From: Pseudomonas sp. HR96
GTDB taxonomy: Bacteria; Pseudomonadota; Gammaproteobacteria; Pseudomonadales; Pseudomonadaceae
Direction of reading: 5' to 3'
DNA length: 64,000 nucleotides
Assembly: GCF_034059295.1 (NCBI RefSeq)
Contig: NZ_CP139142.1
Location: forward strand, 62,001-126,000
Part shown: piece by piece, positions 26,285-35,839 of the stretch
How positions within the stretch are numbered: position 1 is the first letter of the stretch
Layout of the letters: every line of letters begins with the position of its first letter
Notes under the pieces: generated by a model
What the model saw: only the letters and a program-made list of their open reading frames with translations
What the model was told of the DNA's origin: nothing
The model's database searches: none
Program-made: the position numbers and the translations under genes

Positions 26285-26924
26285 TCTTCCCTATGCTAAC
26301 TCCTGCGTTTCGCTGGCCCAACGATAGACAGGCCTGTGCAAGGGATAGAGCTGCGAGCGGGACATGAGCTCAGCTCCGGCCAAGCAGCACATGGCCTTCA
26401 GCTCCTGCAGGGACAGTCCATGCTGCTCGGCAATCAAACTGGCCATGTTGATGCCGCCTTGGGTGCAGACCTGCGCGAACACCTGCTGAGGAGTACACGG
26501 AGCCACAAGGCCATCACCGTTTTTAGCCGGAATGCTCAAGGCCGGCTGCTGGTAGCCAAAGTGCTCATCAAGGATCCCGCATAGGTGGTCGTACAGCCTT
26601 GGACTGTGGCCAGCAACGCCGTAGGGCCCACGTCCTATACCCGTGTGCGGAAAGACCAGAGTACGATTTTGACCGGTTCGATACAGCCGACGCAGCGCTT
26701 CGGTGACCGCTTCAAATTCGCACGGCTGGTCGGAGAAAAGCGCGGCAGTCATTAGTCCTGGTGTTTTGCGCACAGGGAGGCCGTGAGCGTTGGGCTCATC
26801 ACGAACTTTGGCTTGACCGGACCGGCCTGAGCGATCCAGCGTGTCTTCGTACACGTACACATGATCGGGATTGACCCGCAACAGGTCGACACTCAAGGCC
26901 TGGGACACTTGGATATGAAATCGT
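26091..26924. repeat. 834-bp near-identical direct repeat, copy 2
   Basis: Second copy of 10736-11569 at a constant offset of 15,355 bp. Same orientation, so recombination between the copies would remove the intervening 15.4 kb. Confidence 0.85.
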
Positions 26925-27014
26925 GGTCGACACATTGGATGAGTTCACCATAGGGCTACAGCTGTTCTCGCAGTATGCAGGATCACCAGTAACAGTGGCA
27001 GCAGTGATGTTCAC
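26291..27014 (-). pseudogene. DUF7831-like protein, copy 2, N-terminal frameshift
   Basis: Residues from FHIQVSQ to the end match copy 1 (10936-11658) with one difference noticed (Phe for Val). The first 36 codons, starting at the GTG at 27014 (MNITAATVTGDPAYCEN), are homologous but in another frame, and the shift lies near 26925, exactly where the near-identical block ends. A product could start at the ATG at 26935 (MCRPRFHIQ). The glycine-rich core is complete, so it may be functional if translated. Confidence 0.6.
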
Positions 27015-27082
27015 ATCCGCGGATTAATCCAGCTCGATCGGCAATCCATAGCGTCTGAAAAGGGCATAGTGAAAAACTTAAT

Positions 27083-27172
27083 TTACCCACAAAAACCGGG
27101 GATTAACGTGTGGATAAGCGGCTTGAAGATTACGCTCAGGCAGCGTACATCTGGCTCGGGAGGTTTTGATCA
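27083..27172. repeat. Inverted 9-mer element S4
   Basis: TTACCCACA (27083-27091), 17 bp, TGTGGATAA (27109-27117), with TTGATCA at 27166-27172. It lies 70 bp upstream of the second DUF7831-like copy, as S1 does for the first. The inner block differs slightly (GGGGATTAACG). Confidence 0.72.
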
Positions 27173-27434
27173 CTTTTTGATCGATGCATTCTGGAGTCTT
27201 CAACGCGCCAATCACACATAGGTACTTCCAACACCGACCTGACGTGCTCATACATATGCGGAGCCTCGGTTTGCCGGGGGATATGGGGAGCAGGGCCGTT
27301 TTCAATGTGCTCGCACAAGAATGTCCGCCCCAGGGGGATTTTGTTTTACCTGGTGGGCGCTAGGCCCCCCTTGACGTACTATAAATGGGCCCGAGGTTTG
27401 CGCCCGGTTTATCCCCCTTCCACCGGAGCCGCGC
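27173..27434. other. Intergenic, weak coding signal
   Basis: A 60-codon minus-strand frame from 27318 (MCEHIENGPAPHIPRQTEAP) has plausible composition but no ribosome-binding site or known family, so I do not call it. The plus strand should hold the promoter of the pair at 27435. Confidence 0.35.
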
Positions 27435-27707
27435 ATGTCATTTGCCGATCTTGAGTTCCTGGACACCTCGGGCCTGCCGCGCGGTTTGTCCGAACAGGCT
27501 TATGCCACCTGGCGCATGGCCCTGCGCGATTTGTACCGGAGTCAGACCGAGATCCAGGTCGAACATGCGTTCCAGTTCTGTCGTGGTTTCGTGCAGGCCC
27601 TGCAGGATATGCAGGTAGTCGAACCGGAGGTGTGTCTGTTTCTCGAAGCCCAGGTGCGAGGGATTTGGATCGAACGCGTTTCTGCCTTCCAGGCACGAGG
27701 TCATTAA
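27435..27707 (+). CDS. Small protein, paralogous to 42602-42883
   Basis: 90 residues. LPRGLSEQAYATWRMALRDL and FQFCRGFVQALQDMQVVEPE match the protein at 42602-42883 (LPSGLPDAVYASWVASVLAL, YQFCIGYVQALQDAQVIDPR), and more faintly the one at 43536-43808. This is a window-internal family of small helical proteins with a conserved FC-GxVQALQD core. The start follows GGAGCCGCGC. The next gene begins within its stop codon (TAATG). Function not known. Confidence 0.65.
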   Translation: MSFADLEFLDTSGLPRGLSEQAYATWRMALRDLYRSQTEIQVEHAFQFCRGFVQALQDMQVVEPEVCLFLEAQVRGIWIERVSAFQARGH

Positions 27708-27865
27708 TGCGAGGCGCCATTCAAATGGAGACATTGCACGCGATGCTTGAGAGCGGTGCCGTGCGCGAAATACTGGTAAGTCGTCATCAGGACAAATGTT
27801 TTCTGTTGACTGATCTGGGCGGCGTCGGCTCGCGATGGCTGCTATGCGAGGCGCTGCGCAAATAA
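27707..27865 (+). CDS. Very small hypothetical protein
   Basis: 52 residues (MRGAIQMETLHAMLESGAVR, ending WLLCEALRK). The ATG overlaps the stop of the gene upstream, so it is probably translationally coupled to it. It has the look of a small regulator or antitoxin, but there is no recognisable motif. A second ATG at codon 7 is possible. Confidence 0.5.
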   Translation: MRGAIQMETLHAMLESGAVREILVSRHQDKCFLLTDLGGVGSRWLLCEALRK

Positions 27866-27872
27866 GCAAGTC

Positions 27873-29042
27873 CTACAGCAGTGGGATCCTAATATTGTAA
27901 TGGCCGCTATTCTTCGCCAAAAAATGATATGAATCGTGGCCCCGTGCCTTAGTCTGATACATCGCAGTATCAGCATTTTTGAACAGCATAGCGGTTGAAA
28001 TTTCAGATCCAGCAACGCTGATCCCGATCGACGCGCCGATCTGAACAATCTCGCCTTGGATCTCAAAGGGCAGGCTTACCACGCCCAGAAGGCGTTCAGC
28101 AATTATGCAAGCGGCTGGGCGGTCATCACACCGAGCAGCCGCAACGAATTCATCTCCACCTAAGCGCGCTACTTCTTCTCCCGGTCGCATAGAGTGTTTC
28201 AATCGCTCGGCAATTTTCTGCAAAAGTACATCACCTGCTTCATGTCCAAGCGAATCGTTTACAGATTTGAATCCGTTCAAATCAATAAAAAACACTGTCG
28301 TATAGCTTCGACCCTCACGCTTTGCAAGCATGCTGCTCACCCGCGCTACGATCCAGGCGCGGTTCGGTAATCCGGTCAGTTCATCAATGGTCGCCAGTTT
28401 TTCAAGGCTTTTTATTTTCTCTTTTTCGCGCGTGATGTCGCGAGACACGAGTACCGCCCCGATGCAGTTTCCAGTGGTCGGATCGATCACCGCGCACGCT
28501 TTTGTTCCCAGCATCACATGGTGACCCTCGCGATGTCGCTTACGGACTTCTACAACTACCGGTAGTAGCCCGCCGCGTAAAACTGGGCTTAATGCTTCTC
28601 CAGCCGGCAAGCGATCATCAGAATGTAGGAAATCTAGCACTGGCCGACCTACTAGCTCTTCTGCAGACCAGCCGATCATCCTACTGTAAGAGGGCGATAT
28701 CGTTAGGTATTTACCACCTGTGCCGCAATGAGCGATCAGGTCAGTACTGTTTTCTACTAGAAGGCGGTATTGGGCTGCAGTGCGCAGCGCTTCTAATAGT
28801 GCCATACGTTGCGCGGTTACATCAAAAACAAAACCTCGATATAGTGAATCAGGGCTACCTGGTTGTTTATACGGAATTCCCGCGATGACAACTTGTCTTT
28901 TCTGACCGTCATTAAATATGACCGGCACCTCAATATGAAAAGGCATTACATATTCTAGCGCGGCTGCAAGCTCAGCTGCAATTTGATAATCGTCTTCGGC
29001 CTGTACAGATCCCAACCAGGCTCTGAGTGTAGTGCCCCTCAT
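27873..29042 (-). CDS. PAS-GGDEF diguanylate cyclase, N-terminus frameshifted
   Basis: 389 residues in the present frame: a PAS domain cut at its start, a second PAS around 95-215 (LIAHCGTGGKYLTISPSYSR, MIGWSAEELVG), then GGDEF with TIDELTGLPNRAWI, FIDLNGFKSVNDSLGHEAGD and RLGGDEFVA. The RxxD inhibitory site is not obvious. The active GGDEF should synthesise cyclic di-GMP. Upstream of 29042 the coding sequence continues in another frame for about 60 codons (SIEAGFFAIWSADADDICTA, VQESQNGLIS), so a one-base indel has probably separated the first PAS from the rest. Confidence 0.85.
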   Translation of the reverse strand: MRGTTLRAWLGSVQAEDDYQIAAELAAALEYVMPFHIEVPVIFNDGQKRQVVIAGIPYKQPGSPDSLYRGFVFDVTAQRMALLEALRTAAQYRLLVENSTDLIAHCGTGGKYLTISPSYSRMIGWSAEELVGRPVLDFLHSDDRLPAGEALSPVLRGGLLPVVVEVRKRHREGHHVMLGTKACAVIDPTTGNCIGAVLVSRDITREKEKIKSLEKLATIDELTGLPNRAWIVARVSSMLAKREGRSYTTVFFIDLNGFKSVNDSLGHEAGDVLLQKIAERLKHSMRPGEEVARLGGDEFVAAARCDDRPAACIIAERLLGVVSLPFEIQGEIVQIGASIGISVAGSEISTAMLFKNADTAMYQTKARGHDSYHFLAKNSGHYNIRIPLL

Positions 29043-29552
29043 AGGGAAATGAGCCCATTCTGGCTTTCTTGTACAGCAGTGCAGATGTCGTCAGCATCGG
29101 CAGACCATATCGCAAAAAACCCGGCTTCGATTGAAGTGTGGATGGCCTTAGAACCCAGCCTTAAGAAAAAAATGGCAGTATCAACGGAGCATATCGGCCT
29201 GACAGGTGAAACAAAAACTGCACAAGCATATTATTTTTTCACTACCCTAGCAGACTGCTGCCAGGGATGATGACGTCAAAATGGGCTAAATGTCGTCATG
29301 AGGCGCCGCGTGGCGTAGCGGCCAATGAGACGAAGCTGCCCTTTTGACCATTGTGCTCTACGACCTGCCCAGATGCTCCAAAACGTGGTGCTCATCGTCT
29401 CAATCATGCCATCAGGCACCATTTGTCTGATTCAACCTCCGCAATGTCATCTTTTTGCCGAATCGGTCGATAAGCAGAGCTGAGGCTATCCGCAAGACAA
29501 TTTCAGGGCGCACACCCGCTCGAAAAGGCCACTCAAAGGGGAAGGTGAAAAA
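29043..29552. other. Lost 5' end of the cyclase gene, then intergenic
   Basis: 29043-29230 holds the out-of-frame beginning of the minus-strand cyclase gene. 29260-29552 should contain the promoter of the GGDEF-EAL gene. I see no other gene. Confidence 0.45.
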
Positions 29553-31199
29553 ATGCCAGATTTACATCGCTATAATCCCTATCGTCTTCCCAAGCTGATA
29601 ACACTTACGGTCCTGACGGTTGGGATACTAGCTGCCTTGTGGGCATTTAAGATGGGCCCCGTGATAATGCACAGCCTCGGATTGCCACAGGATAACTATT
29701 CAAACCACCTCGACAGGTGGCGATTTGTGGGTGAAGTTATCGCAATATCAGCAATTTCTTTGATATTGCCAACGGTTATTATGAAGCGCCTTATTCTTAG
29801 ATCTCGGGCAAGCTACCTTACATTGGAAAAAAAGCACTCTAGGAACGAAACTTTAGCACGATATGACTCGCTGAGCGGATTAATTAATCGTCGCGCATTC
29901 ATAGAGCAGGCCGAAAATCAACTAGCTTGCTCGGGTGATCTAGCAATAATGCTTATTGATCTCGACAACTTTAAGTTGATTAATGATCAGTACGGGCATT
30001 CCTACGGAGACGCAGTGCTTGTTGGAGTTTCTCGACGATTGGAAGAGGCTGCGGAAACCTATGGCGGGATTGCAGTCAGACTAGGAGGTGACGAATTTTG
30101 TCTGACTTTTTTAAACTCAAAATCGGAGCAGGATCTAATTAATATCGCTAAATCTGTGATATCTAGCCTATGCGAAATGACGATTGAGTCCGTCAGATTT
30201 TTAAATATAAGTGCGACCATTGGCATCTCTCGCTCATGGACAGACGCGCAGAACATATATGAACTATTACATTGCGCAGATACTGCAATGTATAGAGGAA
30301 AAAACTCAGGAAGAGCAACTTACGATTTTTATGATGAAGAATACGAAAAACAGAAACGCGCTCAAGACGACCTTGAGGTCTTACTGAAGCAAGCCGTAGA
30401 CAGTGGAAAAATAGTTCCATTTTTCCAGCCTATCGTCACGCTCCCTTCACAGGAAGTTGCGGGATTCGAGATTCTTGCCCGATGGGTAAAGTCGAACGGC
30501 AGCCTAGGTATGCCAGGAGATTTCATTCCTGTATTAGAACGGCTTGGTTTGATTCCAGCCATGACCCGCTCATTGGTCAAACAAGCATGTAGAGCCGCTC
30601 AATTTTGGGACAAGCCGTTTAACTTGTCGCTGAATGTAAGCGCCGCTATGATTGTAGATGAGCATTTTCCAATCCAGTTACTGGATCAGCTCGTCCAAGA
30701 AAGATTTCCATTTAACAGGTTTGAAGTAGAAATCACCGAAGAAGCCCTTGTTGGAAACCTAGCAGCAGCCCAACGCAATTTGCGTATACTCCATGATCAT
30801 GGCGTAACAGTTGCTTTAGATGACTTCGGCACGGGCTATTCAGGCCTATATCATTTGACGAGGCTGTCCATCGACAAGATAAAAATTGATCGCTCATTTT
30901 TTGAATCGGATCAAGCGGCTCACCTACCAATGGTAGAAGCGATCTTGGGCATGGCACGAAGTCTAAAGATGAAAGTAACCGCTGAAGGTATTGAGGATTT
31001 TCATCTTCCTCATCTACCGTCATGGCTATCTGAGAATGGCTGCCACTACGCGCAAGGCTTTTTTTACGGTCGGCCTCAAGGAAGCAAGGAGACTACTATC
31101 AGATTTAGCCCCTTAAAAGACCTTGCGCCGATAGACAGTTTGCTATCGCAGGAAAGTTGGCTATATGGTGCCAATAGGCCTACCCCACCTAATCCTTGA
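29553..31199 (+). CDS. Membrane GGDEF-EAL protein
   Basis: 548 residues. Two membrane helices (about 13-35 and 60-82) flank a short periplasmic loop. GGDEF follows with YDSLSGLINRRAFI, LIDLDNFKLINDQYGHSYGD and RLGGDEFCL. The EAL domain has FEILARWV (EIL in place of EAL), EITEEA, DDFGTGYSGLYHL and TAEGIE. Both active sites look intact. GGGGAAGG precedes the ATG. The gene is AT-rich compared with its neighbours. It converges on integrase copy B, just as the unrelated-sequence GGDEF-EAL gene at 14187 converges on copy A. Confidence 0.93.
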   Translation: MPDLHRYNPYRLPKLITLTVLTVGILAALWAFKMGPVIMHSLGLPQDNYSNHLDRWRFVGEVIAISAISLILPTVIMKRLILRSRASYLTLEKKHSRNETLARYDSLSGLINRRAFIEQAENQLACSGDLAIMLIDLDNFKLINDQYGHSYGDAVLVGVSRRLEEAAETYGGIAVRLGGDEFCLTFLNSKSEQDLINIAKSVISSLCEMTIESVRFLNISATIGISRSWTDAQNIYELLHCADTAMYRGKNSGRATYDFYDEEYEKQKRAQDDLEVLLKQAVDSGKIVPFFQPIVTLPSQEVAGFEILARWVKSNGSLGMPGDFIPVLERLGLIPAMTRSLVKQACRAAQFWDKPFNLSLNVSAAMIVDEHFPIQLLDQLVQERFPFNRFEVEITEEALVGNLAAAQRNLRILHDHGVTVALDDFGTGYSGLYHLTRLSIDKIKIDRSFFESDQAAHLPMVEAILGMARSLKMKVTAEGIEDFHLPHLPSWLSENGCHYAQGFFYGRPQGSKETTIRFSPLKDLAPIDSLLSQESWLYGANRPTPPNP

Positions 31200-31258
31200 G
31201 ATTTGATTCTTCCAGTACTATATCTTTGCAATGGCCTCATAACCGCATGACTGGCGGC

Positions 31259-32395
31259 TTAAGAAGGCATTTTTAAAGCGGCACTGACCTGATCATGCAG
31301 GTGCTGGGCTTCGGCGTGCAGGTAGCGACTCGTGGTATCCAGCCGCGCATGCCCGGCGAGCGAGCGCACCATGACCAGATCGCCCGTGGCCTGGGCCAGA
31401 TGACTGAAGCACGAATGCCGCAACCAGTGCGTGGTGGCCTCGCCCAGGCGATCGGCCAGTTCGTACTGCCGCCGTTCCCGGGCCAGCTCCGCCGCTCGGG
31501 TCATGATGTCGATCATGGCCTTGAGCACGGTGCTGTGGCTGGCTCGCTTGCCCTTGCTGTTGGCCGCCATCAGCAGGGGCGTCGACTCGCCGGGCAGGAT
31601 CTCGGCGGGCAGCCCCATGGCCTGCCGGTAATACTGGAGCTCTTTGAAAAGCGCCTCGGAGATCGGCACCTCGCGCCGCTTGTTGCGCTTGCCGTCCACC
31701 ATCAGCCACAGATGGCCGCTGGCTGAACGGCGCAGCGTGCCCATGTTCGAGGCGGTGGCCTCGAAGGTGCGCAAGCCCGTCATATAAAAGAGGCTCAACA
31801 TGAAGTGGTCCCGCGCGCGCTTGAGCGGACTTTTGGTCGCCGCAATCGCTTCGAAGGCCAGCGCGATGCCCTCCACCGGCAGCAGCCGCTGGATCATGGG
31901 ATCAACCGCTGCCTGCGGTTTTTTTACCAGGGCCACTGGATTGCCCTTGAGCCAGCCGGCCTTGACCATCCAGCTGTACAAGCTGCCCAGCTGGACCAGG
32001 GCGTAGCGCTGTGAACTGACGCCCAATGGCCCGGCGAACGGGCGCCAGTCCGGGTGTTGCCGCGGGTGTTTGGTGGGGGAGACCCACACCGAGGCCGGCT
32101 GCGGGTCGGCCAGGAAGGCGAGGTAGGCGCGTACGTCCATGACGCCGATCTGCGACAGCCCCTTGTCGCGCGCGTGCCGAGCCCAAAGCAGGAAGCGCTC
32201 GGCTTACTTGCGCATGGCGCGGCGGGTCTTGGGGTTGTCGGTGGTCGCCTCGAGCCAGATGGCGGCGGCCTCGAAGTCGGAGCGGGCCTGGACCAGGTCC
32301 GGGACGGCGGGCAGGGTGTTAGCCTGCTCGGCCGGGAGCATCCGCTCGAGCGGAACGCCGCGCTGGAAATCCACCGTCTGTACCTGATATTCCAT
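31259..32395 (-). pseudogene. Tyrosine recombinase, copy B, nonsense codon
   Basis: Same protein family as copies A and C, and almost identical DNA over the core. At codon 64 the Glu codon GAA of the AMRKEAERF motif is TAA (32205-32207), so the full product cannot be made. Restart at the ATG of MDVRAYLAFL (32140) would give 293 residues with the entire catalytic domain (TGLRTFE, HWLRH, SRYLH) but part of the core-binding domain missing. The N-terminus (MEYQVQTVDFQRGVPLERML) differs from A and C. There is no partner gene upstream. Confidence 0.88.
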
Positions 32396-32402
32396 ATAGA
32401 TC

Positions 32403-32876
32403 TCAGTCCAACCTGATCGTCTTCAACACTCTGGCGTGGTACTGAATGTAAGCGTTGAGCTGGTGGACGTGACGCCTGGCTAGCCGGATGTTTTGCTCGC
32501 AGGACGTCAACAAGGCGTCGATCTGCCGAACCTGCTCGAGATTATCAAAGTCTTCTGGATGCGCCAGACGTTCTCTTACCCGGTGCAGGTTGCGCTCGGC
32601 ATTATCCAATCCGAGGGACCGAACCTTTTCAGCGTCCTGAGCAATCAGCGTCGAGGCCTTGAAGAAACCCACCGCGCATTTGTTGATCTCAGGGTTGAGG
32701 TTGAAAATGCCAGGCTCCTTGTGGTGCAGCTGGAGCAGATACTCCAACTCGCGGTGCAGCACCCGGGTTGTCTCCTGATAACCCGAGCAACGCTCTACCA
32801 TTCCTGCAGATGCGGCTTCGATTTCTGTAGCAATCATCAGGGTTTCGGTGAGGTCCATGTGTTCGTGTCTCTTCAC
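32403..32876 (-). CDS. Helical protein of unknown function
   Basis: 157 residues, predicted all-helical, with many His, Leu and Glu residues (HRELEYLLQLHHKEPGIFNL, NIRLARRHVHQLNAY). No signal peptide or membrane segment. A paralogue with a nonsense codon is at 24872-25348. The stop lies 7 bp from the start of the integrase B gene on the same strand, where copies A and C have the partner gene, so it may be co-transcribed with the integrase. Not recognised. Confidence 0.65.
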   Translation of the reverse strand: MKRHEHMDLTETLMIATEIEAASAGMVERCSGYQETTRVLHRELEYLLQLHHKEPGIFNLNPEINKCAVGFFKASTLIAQDAEKVRSLGLDNAERNLHRVRERLAHPEDFDNLEQVRQIDALLTSCEQNIRLARRHVHQLNAYIQYHARVLKTIRLD

Positions 32877-33104
32877 ATCAGCGTGAGTGCTTAGCGGCAG
32901 AGTTCTTAGCGGCAGGGTAGCTTGGGTATTTGATCCTTTTTTTCGCGACCGGTGCCCTTGCTCGATCGTTTATTTCCAAACCTCAAGGTCATCGACACTT
33001 GATCCGAGCTGTCGCACTCGTCGGTAAAACTTCCAAAACGTCTGTCCAGGGAAACCTTTTCACCTCGGCTTGTCACAGCTTCATGAGGCAAATGAGGGAG
33101 TTAC

Positions 33105-33333
33105 CATGTCGGGTGCTAACAATTTGCGTGCAGAAAGTTTGCCTGCTGGTCATGAGAATGATCTGGCTCACGCGCTTGAGGCGTGGGAAGTTGCCTTAAA
33201 GGCGCTTCATGCGTTGCCTCAAGATGCTGCCCTGCCTTTACGCGTGAGTGCTCTCAAGCGTGTTGAACGTACTCAGCTAGGGGTCGCATACCAGGCTAGG
33301 GCATTAATCCGTGGATCTTTCACCGACAGATAA
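33105..33333 (+). CDS. Small protein upstream of the LOV-kinase pair
   Basis: 75 residues from the ATG at 33105, preceded by GGGAG (an ATG at 33070 is less well placed). Soluble and helical (DLAHALEAWEVALKALHALP). It begins the cluster with the receiver at 33355 (21 bp gap) and the LOV kinase. In the decayed second cluster the sequence from 33271 on is kept at 7803, but the body of this gene is replaced by the IS5 fragment. Function unknown. Confidence 0.6.
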
Positions 33334-33354
33334 TCGTGCACAAGGGCACCACGT

Positions 33355-33717
33355 ATGGACTCAATCATCGTTGTCGAAGACGAGCAGCAGATACTCGAAC
33401 TGATGGTCGATATCCTGGAAATGTACGGCTACAAGGTCAAAGCGTTCCCTAGTGCCGATTCGGCGTGGAATTACATTGATACAAGCAGCAGTGAGCTCCG
33501 GCTCCTGATCACCGACCTGCGCATGCCGGGCGACATCGATGGCGTTGGGCTGGTGCAGCGCGTTCATGAAAAATTCCCCAAGATGCCCATTGTCGTTGCC
33601 TCCGGCTATCACCGTGAATCAGACTCGCTGCACATCGATCAGGTGTTCTGGCTGTCCAAACCTTTCACGCTCGACGAGTTGCATATGGCCTGTCAGCAGT
33701 TGGCCCCGCTGAAATGA
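33355..33717 (+). CDS. Single-domain response regulator
   Basis: 120 residues with the receiver signature: E8-D9, phosphoacceptor D54 in LITDLRMPG, T/S switch replaced in VVASGYH, and K102-P103 (LSKPF). No output domain. It is 60 bp upstream of the LOV kinase and resembles that kinase's own C-terminal receiver, so it is most likely a phosphorylation partner or sink of the light-driven kinase. A near-identical, partly decayed copy is at 7881-8243. Confidence 0.9.
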   Translation: MDSIIVVEDEQQILELMVDILEMYGYKVKAFPSADSAWNYIDTSSSELRLLITDLRMPGDIDGVGLVQRVHEKFPKMPIVVASGYHRESDSLHIDQVFWLSKPFTLDELHMACQQLAPLK

Positions 33718-33778
33718 TCTACCTTTTTCGGTAAGCCTCTGACGAGTCTTGCTTGACCCATCACTGCAGGGCTTTTGG

Positions 33779-35368
33779 ATGCCTCATCAAACCACCAGCG
33801 TCGGCGACCAATTCACGGGCGACATCACCGGCTCCGATCACAACATCTTCTTTGCTGCGGTCGAGACCACTCGCATGCCGATGATCGTGACCGACCCCAA
33901 TCGGCCCGACAATCCAATCATCTTTGCCAACCAGGCATTCATCGAGATGACGGGATACGCGAGCGAGGAGATCGTCGGTACCAATTGCCGTTTTCTGCAG
34001 GGGCCAGAGACTGACCGGGCCACCATTACCCAGGTGCGCGAAGCGATCGCGTCCGAGCAGCAGATTGCCGTGGAGGTGGTGAACTACAAGAAGGATGGCA
34101 CCACCTTCTGGAATGCCCTGTATATCTCGCCGGTGTACAACGATTCGGGCAAGCTGATCTATTTCTTTGCCTCGCAGCTGGATGTCAGTCGCCGCCGCGA
34201 TGCCGAGGACGGACTGCGCCAGGCGCAGAAGATGGAGGCCCTGGGGCAACTCACCGGGGGTATTGCGCACGACTTCAACAACCTGCTGCAGGTGATGATC
34301 GGCTACCTGGACATGATCGAGCGCGGTACCGAAAGACAAGAGCCAGATATGCAGCGGCTGCAGCGCAATACAGCCAGTGCTCGCCAGGCTGCCGAGCGGG
34401 CCAAGACCCTGACCCAGCAGCTGCTGGCCTTCTCGCGCAAGCAGAAACTGCAGGGCCGTGTCATCAACCTCAATGCCTTGGTCAATTCCTGCCATGATCT
34501 CGCCGAGCGTACCTTGCTCGACACCGAGATCCGTTATCGCCTGGCGGAGGATCTGTGGAATTGCCGAGTCGATCCCACCCAAACCGAGGTGGCATTGCTG
34601 AATATCTTCATCAACGCGCGCGATGCCATGCAGCACCGCTCGCAGCGGCTGTTGACCATTGGTACACGCAACATCCACGTCAAGGAGGCCATGGTCTACG
34701 ACGGCTTGATGCCGGGCCGCTATGTGAACATCGCCATCACCGACAATGGCTGCGGTATGCCGGCAGCGATTCTGACGCGGGTCATGGACCCTTTTTTCAC
34801 CACCAAGGAAGAGGGTCAAGGCTCGGGTCTCGGCTTGTCGATGGTCTACGGCTTTTTGAAGCAGTCTGGCGGCACGGTGCGGATCTACTCGGAGGAAGGC
34901 GTCGGCACGACCTTGCGCCTGTACTTTCCGGCGGATGACAGCCAGCTGAATCAGGCTTCGGCCGAGCATGTGGTGCAGGCTCAATCCGGCGACGAGCGAA
35001 TCCTGATTGTCGAGGATCGACCGGACGTGGCTGAGCTGGCCAAGGTGGTGCTCGAGGAGTACGGCTATGACTGCAAGCTGGCTCTGGGGGCCGAGCAGGC
35101 GCTGAAGAAACTCGCCAAATATGAATTCGATCTATTGTTCACGGACCTGATCATGCCAGGTGGCATGAATGGTGTGATGCTGGCCCGGGAAGCCATGCGT
35201 GTTCAGCCGTCGATCAAGGTGCTGCTGACGACTGGGTATTCGGAAAACTCGATCGAGCGCACCGACTCCGGGGGCAACGACTTTGAAGTGATTTCCAAGC
35301 CCTACGTGCCGACCGAGTTGGCCAAGAAGATCAGGAGGCTGCTGGACGGGCCGAACGGCATCAGCTAA
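33779..35368 (+). CDS. Blue-light LOV hybrid histidine kinase
   Basis: 529 residues from the ATG at 33779. The LOV domain (20-140) has the photoactive C70 in GTNCRFLQG and ends with a J-alpha-like helix. HisKA has the phosphorylated H164 in [12 protein letters not shown]. The ATPase domain has [17 protein letters not shown] and [13 protein letters not shown]-terminal receiver has [12 protein letters not shown] and [12 protein letters not shown]. Length and domain order match the LOV-HK of P. syringae, which controls swarming and adhesion together with a bacteriophytochrome. That pairing is repeated here. It is followed by a terminator at 35422. Confidence 0.95.
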   Translation: MPHQTTSVGDQFTGDITGSDHNIFFAAVETTRMPMIVTDPNRPDNPIIFANQAFIEMTGYASEEIVGTNCRFLQGPETDRATITQVREAIASEQQIAVEVVNYKKDGTTFWNALYISPVYNDSGKLIYFFASQLDVSRRRDAEDGLRQAQKMEALGQLTGGIAHDFNNLLQVMIGYLDMIERGTERQEPDMQRLQRNTASARQAAERAKTLTQQLLAFSRKQKLQGRVINLNALVNSCHDLAERTLLDTEIRYRLAEDLWNCRVDPTQTEVALLNIFINARDAMQHRSQRLLTIGTRNIHVKEAMVYDGLMPGRYVNIAITDNGCGMPAAILTRVMDPFFTTKEEGQGSGLGLSMVYGFLKQSGGTVRIYSEEGVGTTLRLYFPADDSQLNQASAEHVVQAQSGDERILIVEDRPDVAELAKVVLEEYGYDCKLALGAEQALKKLAKYEFDLLFTDLIMPGGMNGVMLAREAMRVQPSIKVLLTTGYSENSIERTDSGGNDFEVISKPYVPTELAKKIRRLLDGPNGIS

Positions 35369-35421
35369 ACCATAAGAGCACCCCGACAGGTGCGCATTTT
35401 TGACATGCATGCGTTACCTTC

Positions 35422-35448
35422 AGCCCTTGCTCACCCCGAGGGCTTTTT
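35422..35448 (+). terminator. Terminator after the LOV kinase
   Basis: AGCCCT, 11-base loop, AGGGCT, then five T. It ends the 33105-35368 transcription unit 54 bp beyond the stop. Confidence 0.75.
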
Positions 35449-35544
35449 CGAACCACGATGCCATCAAGCTTGCCTTTACGAAGGTAAAAGCTACCTAGGG
35501 AGCTGCTGACGACTTGCCGTTGCGCCACAATAAAAAGGGTTTTT

Positions 35545-35790
35545 ATGCCAGATATTTACGCGGCCCTCAATCGTCTGAAGTCGCCAACCCATTATCGGCT
35601 GGACCAGGAGGGGGAGCTGTTCACCTTCACGCTGAGCGACAGCAAGCTGGGCATTCAGTCGGTCAGGCTTATCAGCGTGCACGAGTACCTTAATCCCGGA
35701 GAGTTTCGTGTGAGCGTTCTGCATGCTGTCGAAGAGCTGCGCGGCAAGGGATCGCTTGTGGAGCTTTCAAATCAGCCTTACGTACTTTAG
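35545..35790 (+). CDS. Small hypothetical protein
   Basis: 81 residues with a likely beta-rich fold (LFTFTLSDSKLGIQSVRLIS). No known motif, signal peptide or membrane helix. The upstream AAAAAGGG is a modest ribosome-binding site. It stands alone between the LOV terminator and a convergent receiver gene. Confidence 0.55.
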   Translation: MPDIYAALNRLKSPTHYRLDQEGELFTFTLSDSKLGIQSVRLISVHEYLNPGEFRVSVLHAVEELRGKGSLVELSNQPYVL

Positions 35791-35839
35791 ATGAGTCCTG
35801 ATTTGTACTTGCCTGCCAAGAGTCCACTGTTGGCCAGCT

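Noticed and set aside
29266-29300. Possible mvaT start sequence (CTGCCAGGG...ATGACGTCAAAATGG) resembling 10556-10590
   Set aside because: Similarity covers only about 30 bases with gaps and does not continue into the coding sequence, so chance cannot be excluded.
33761-34984. 407-codon frame antisense to the LOV kinase
   Set aside because: Shadow frame. The plus strand has a complete LOV-kinase-receiver protein.
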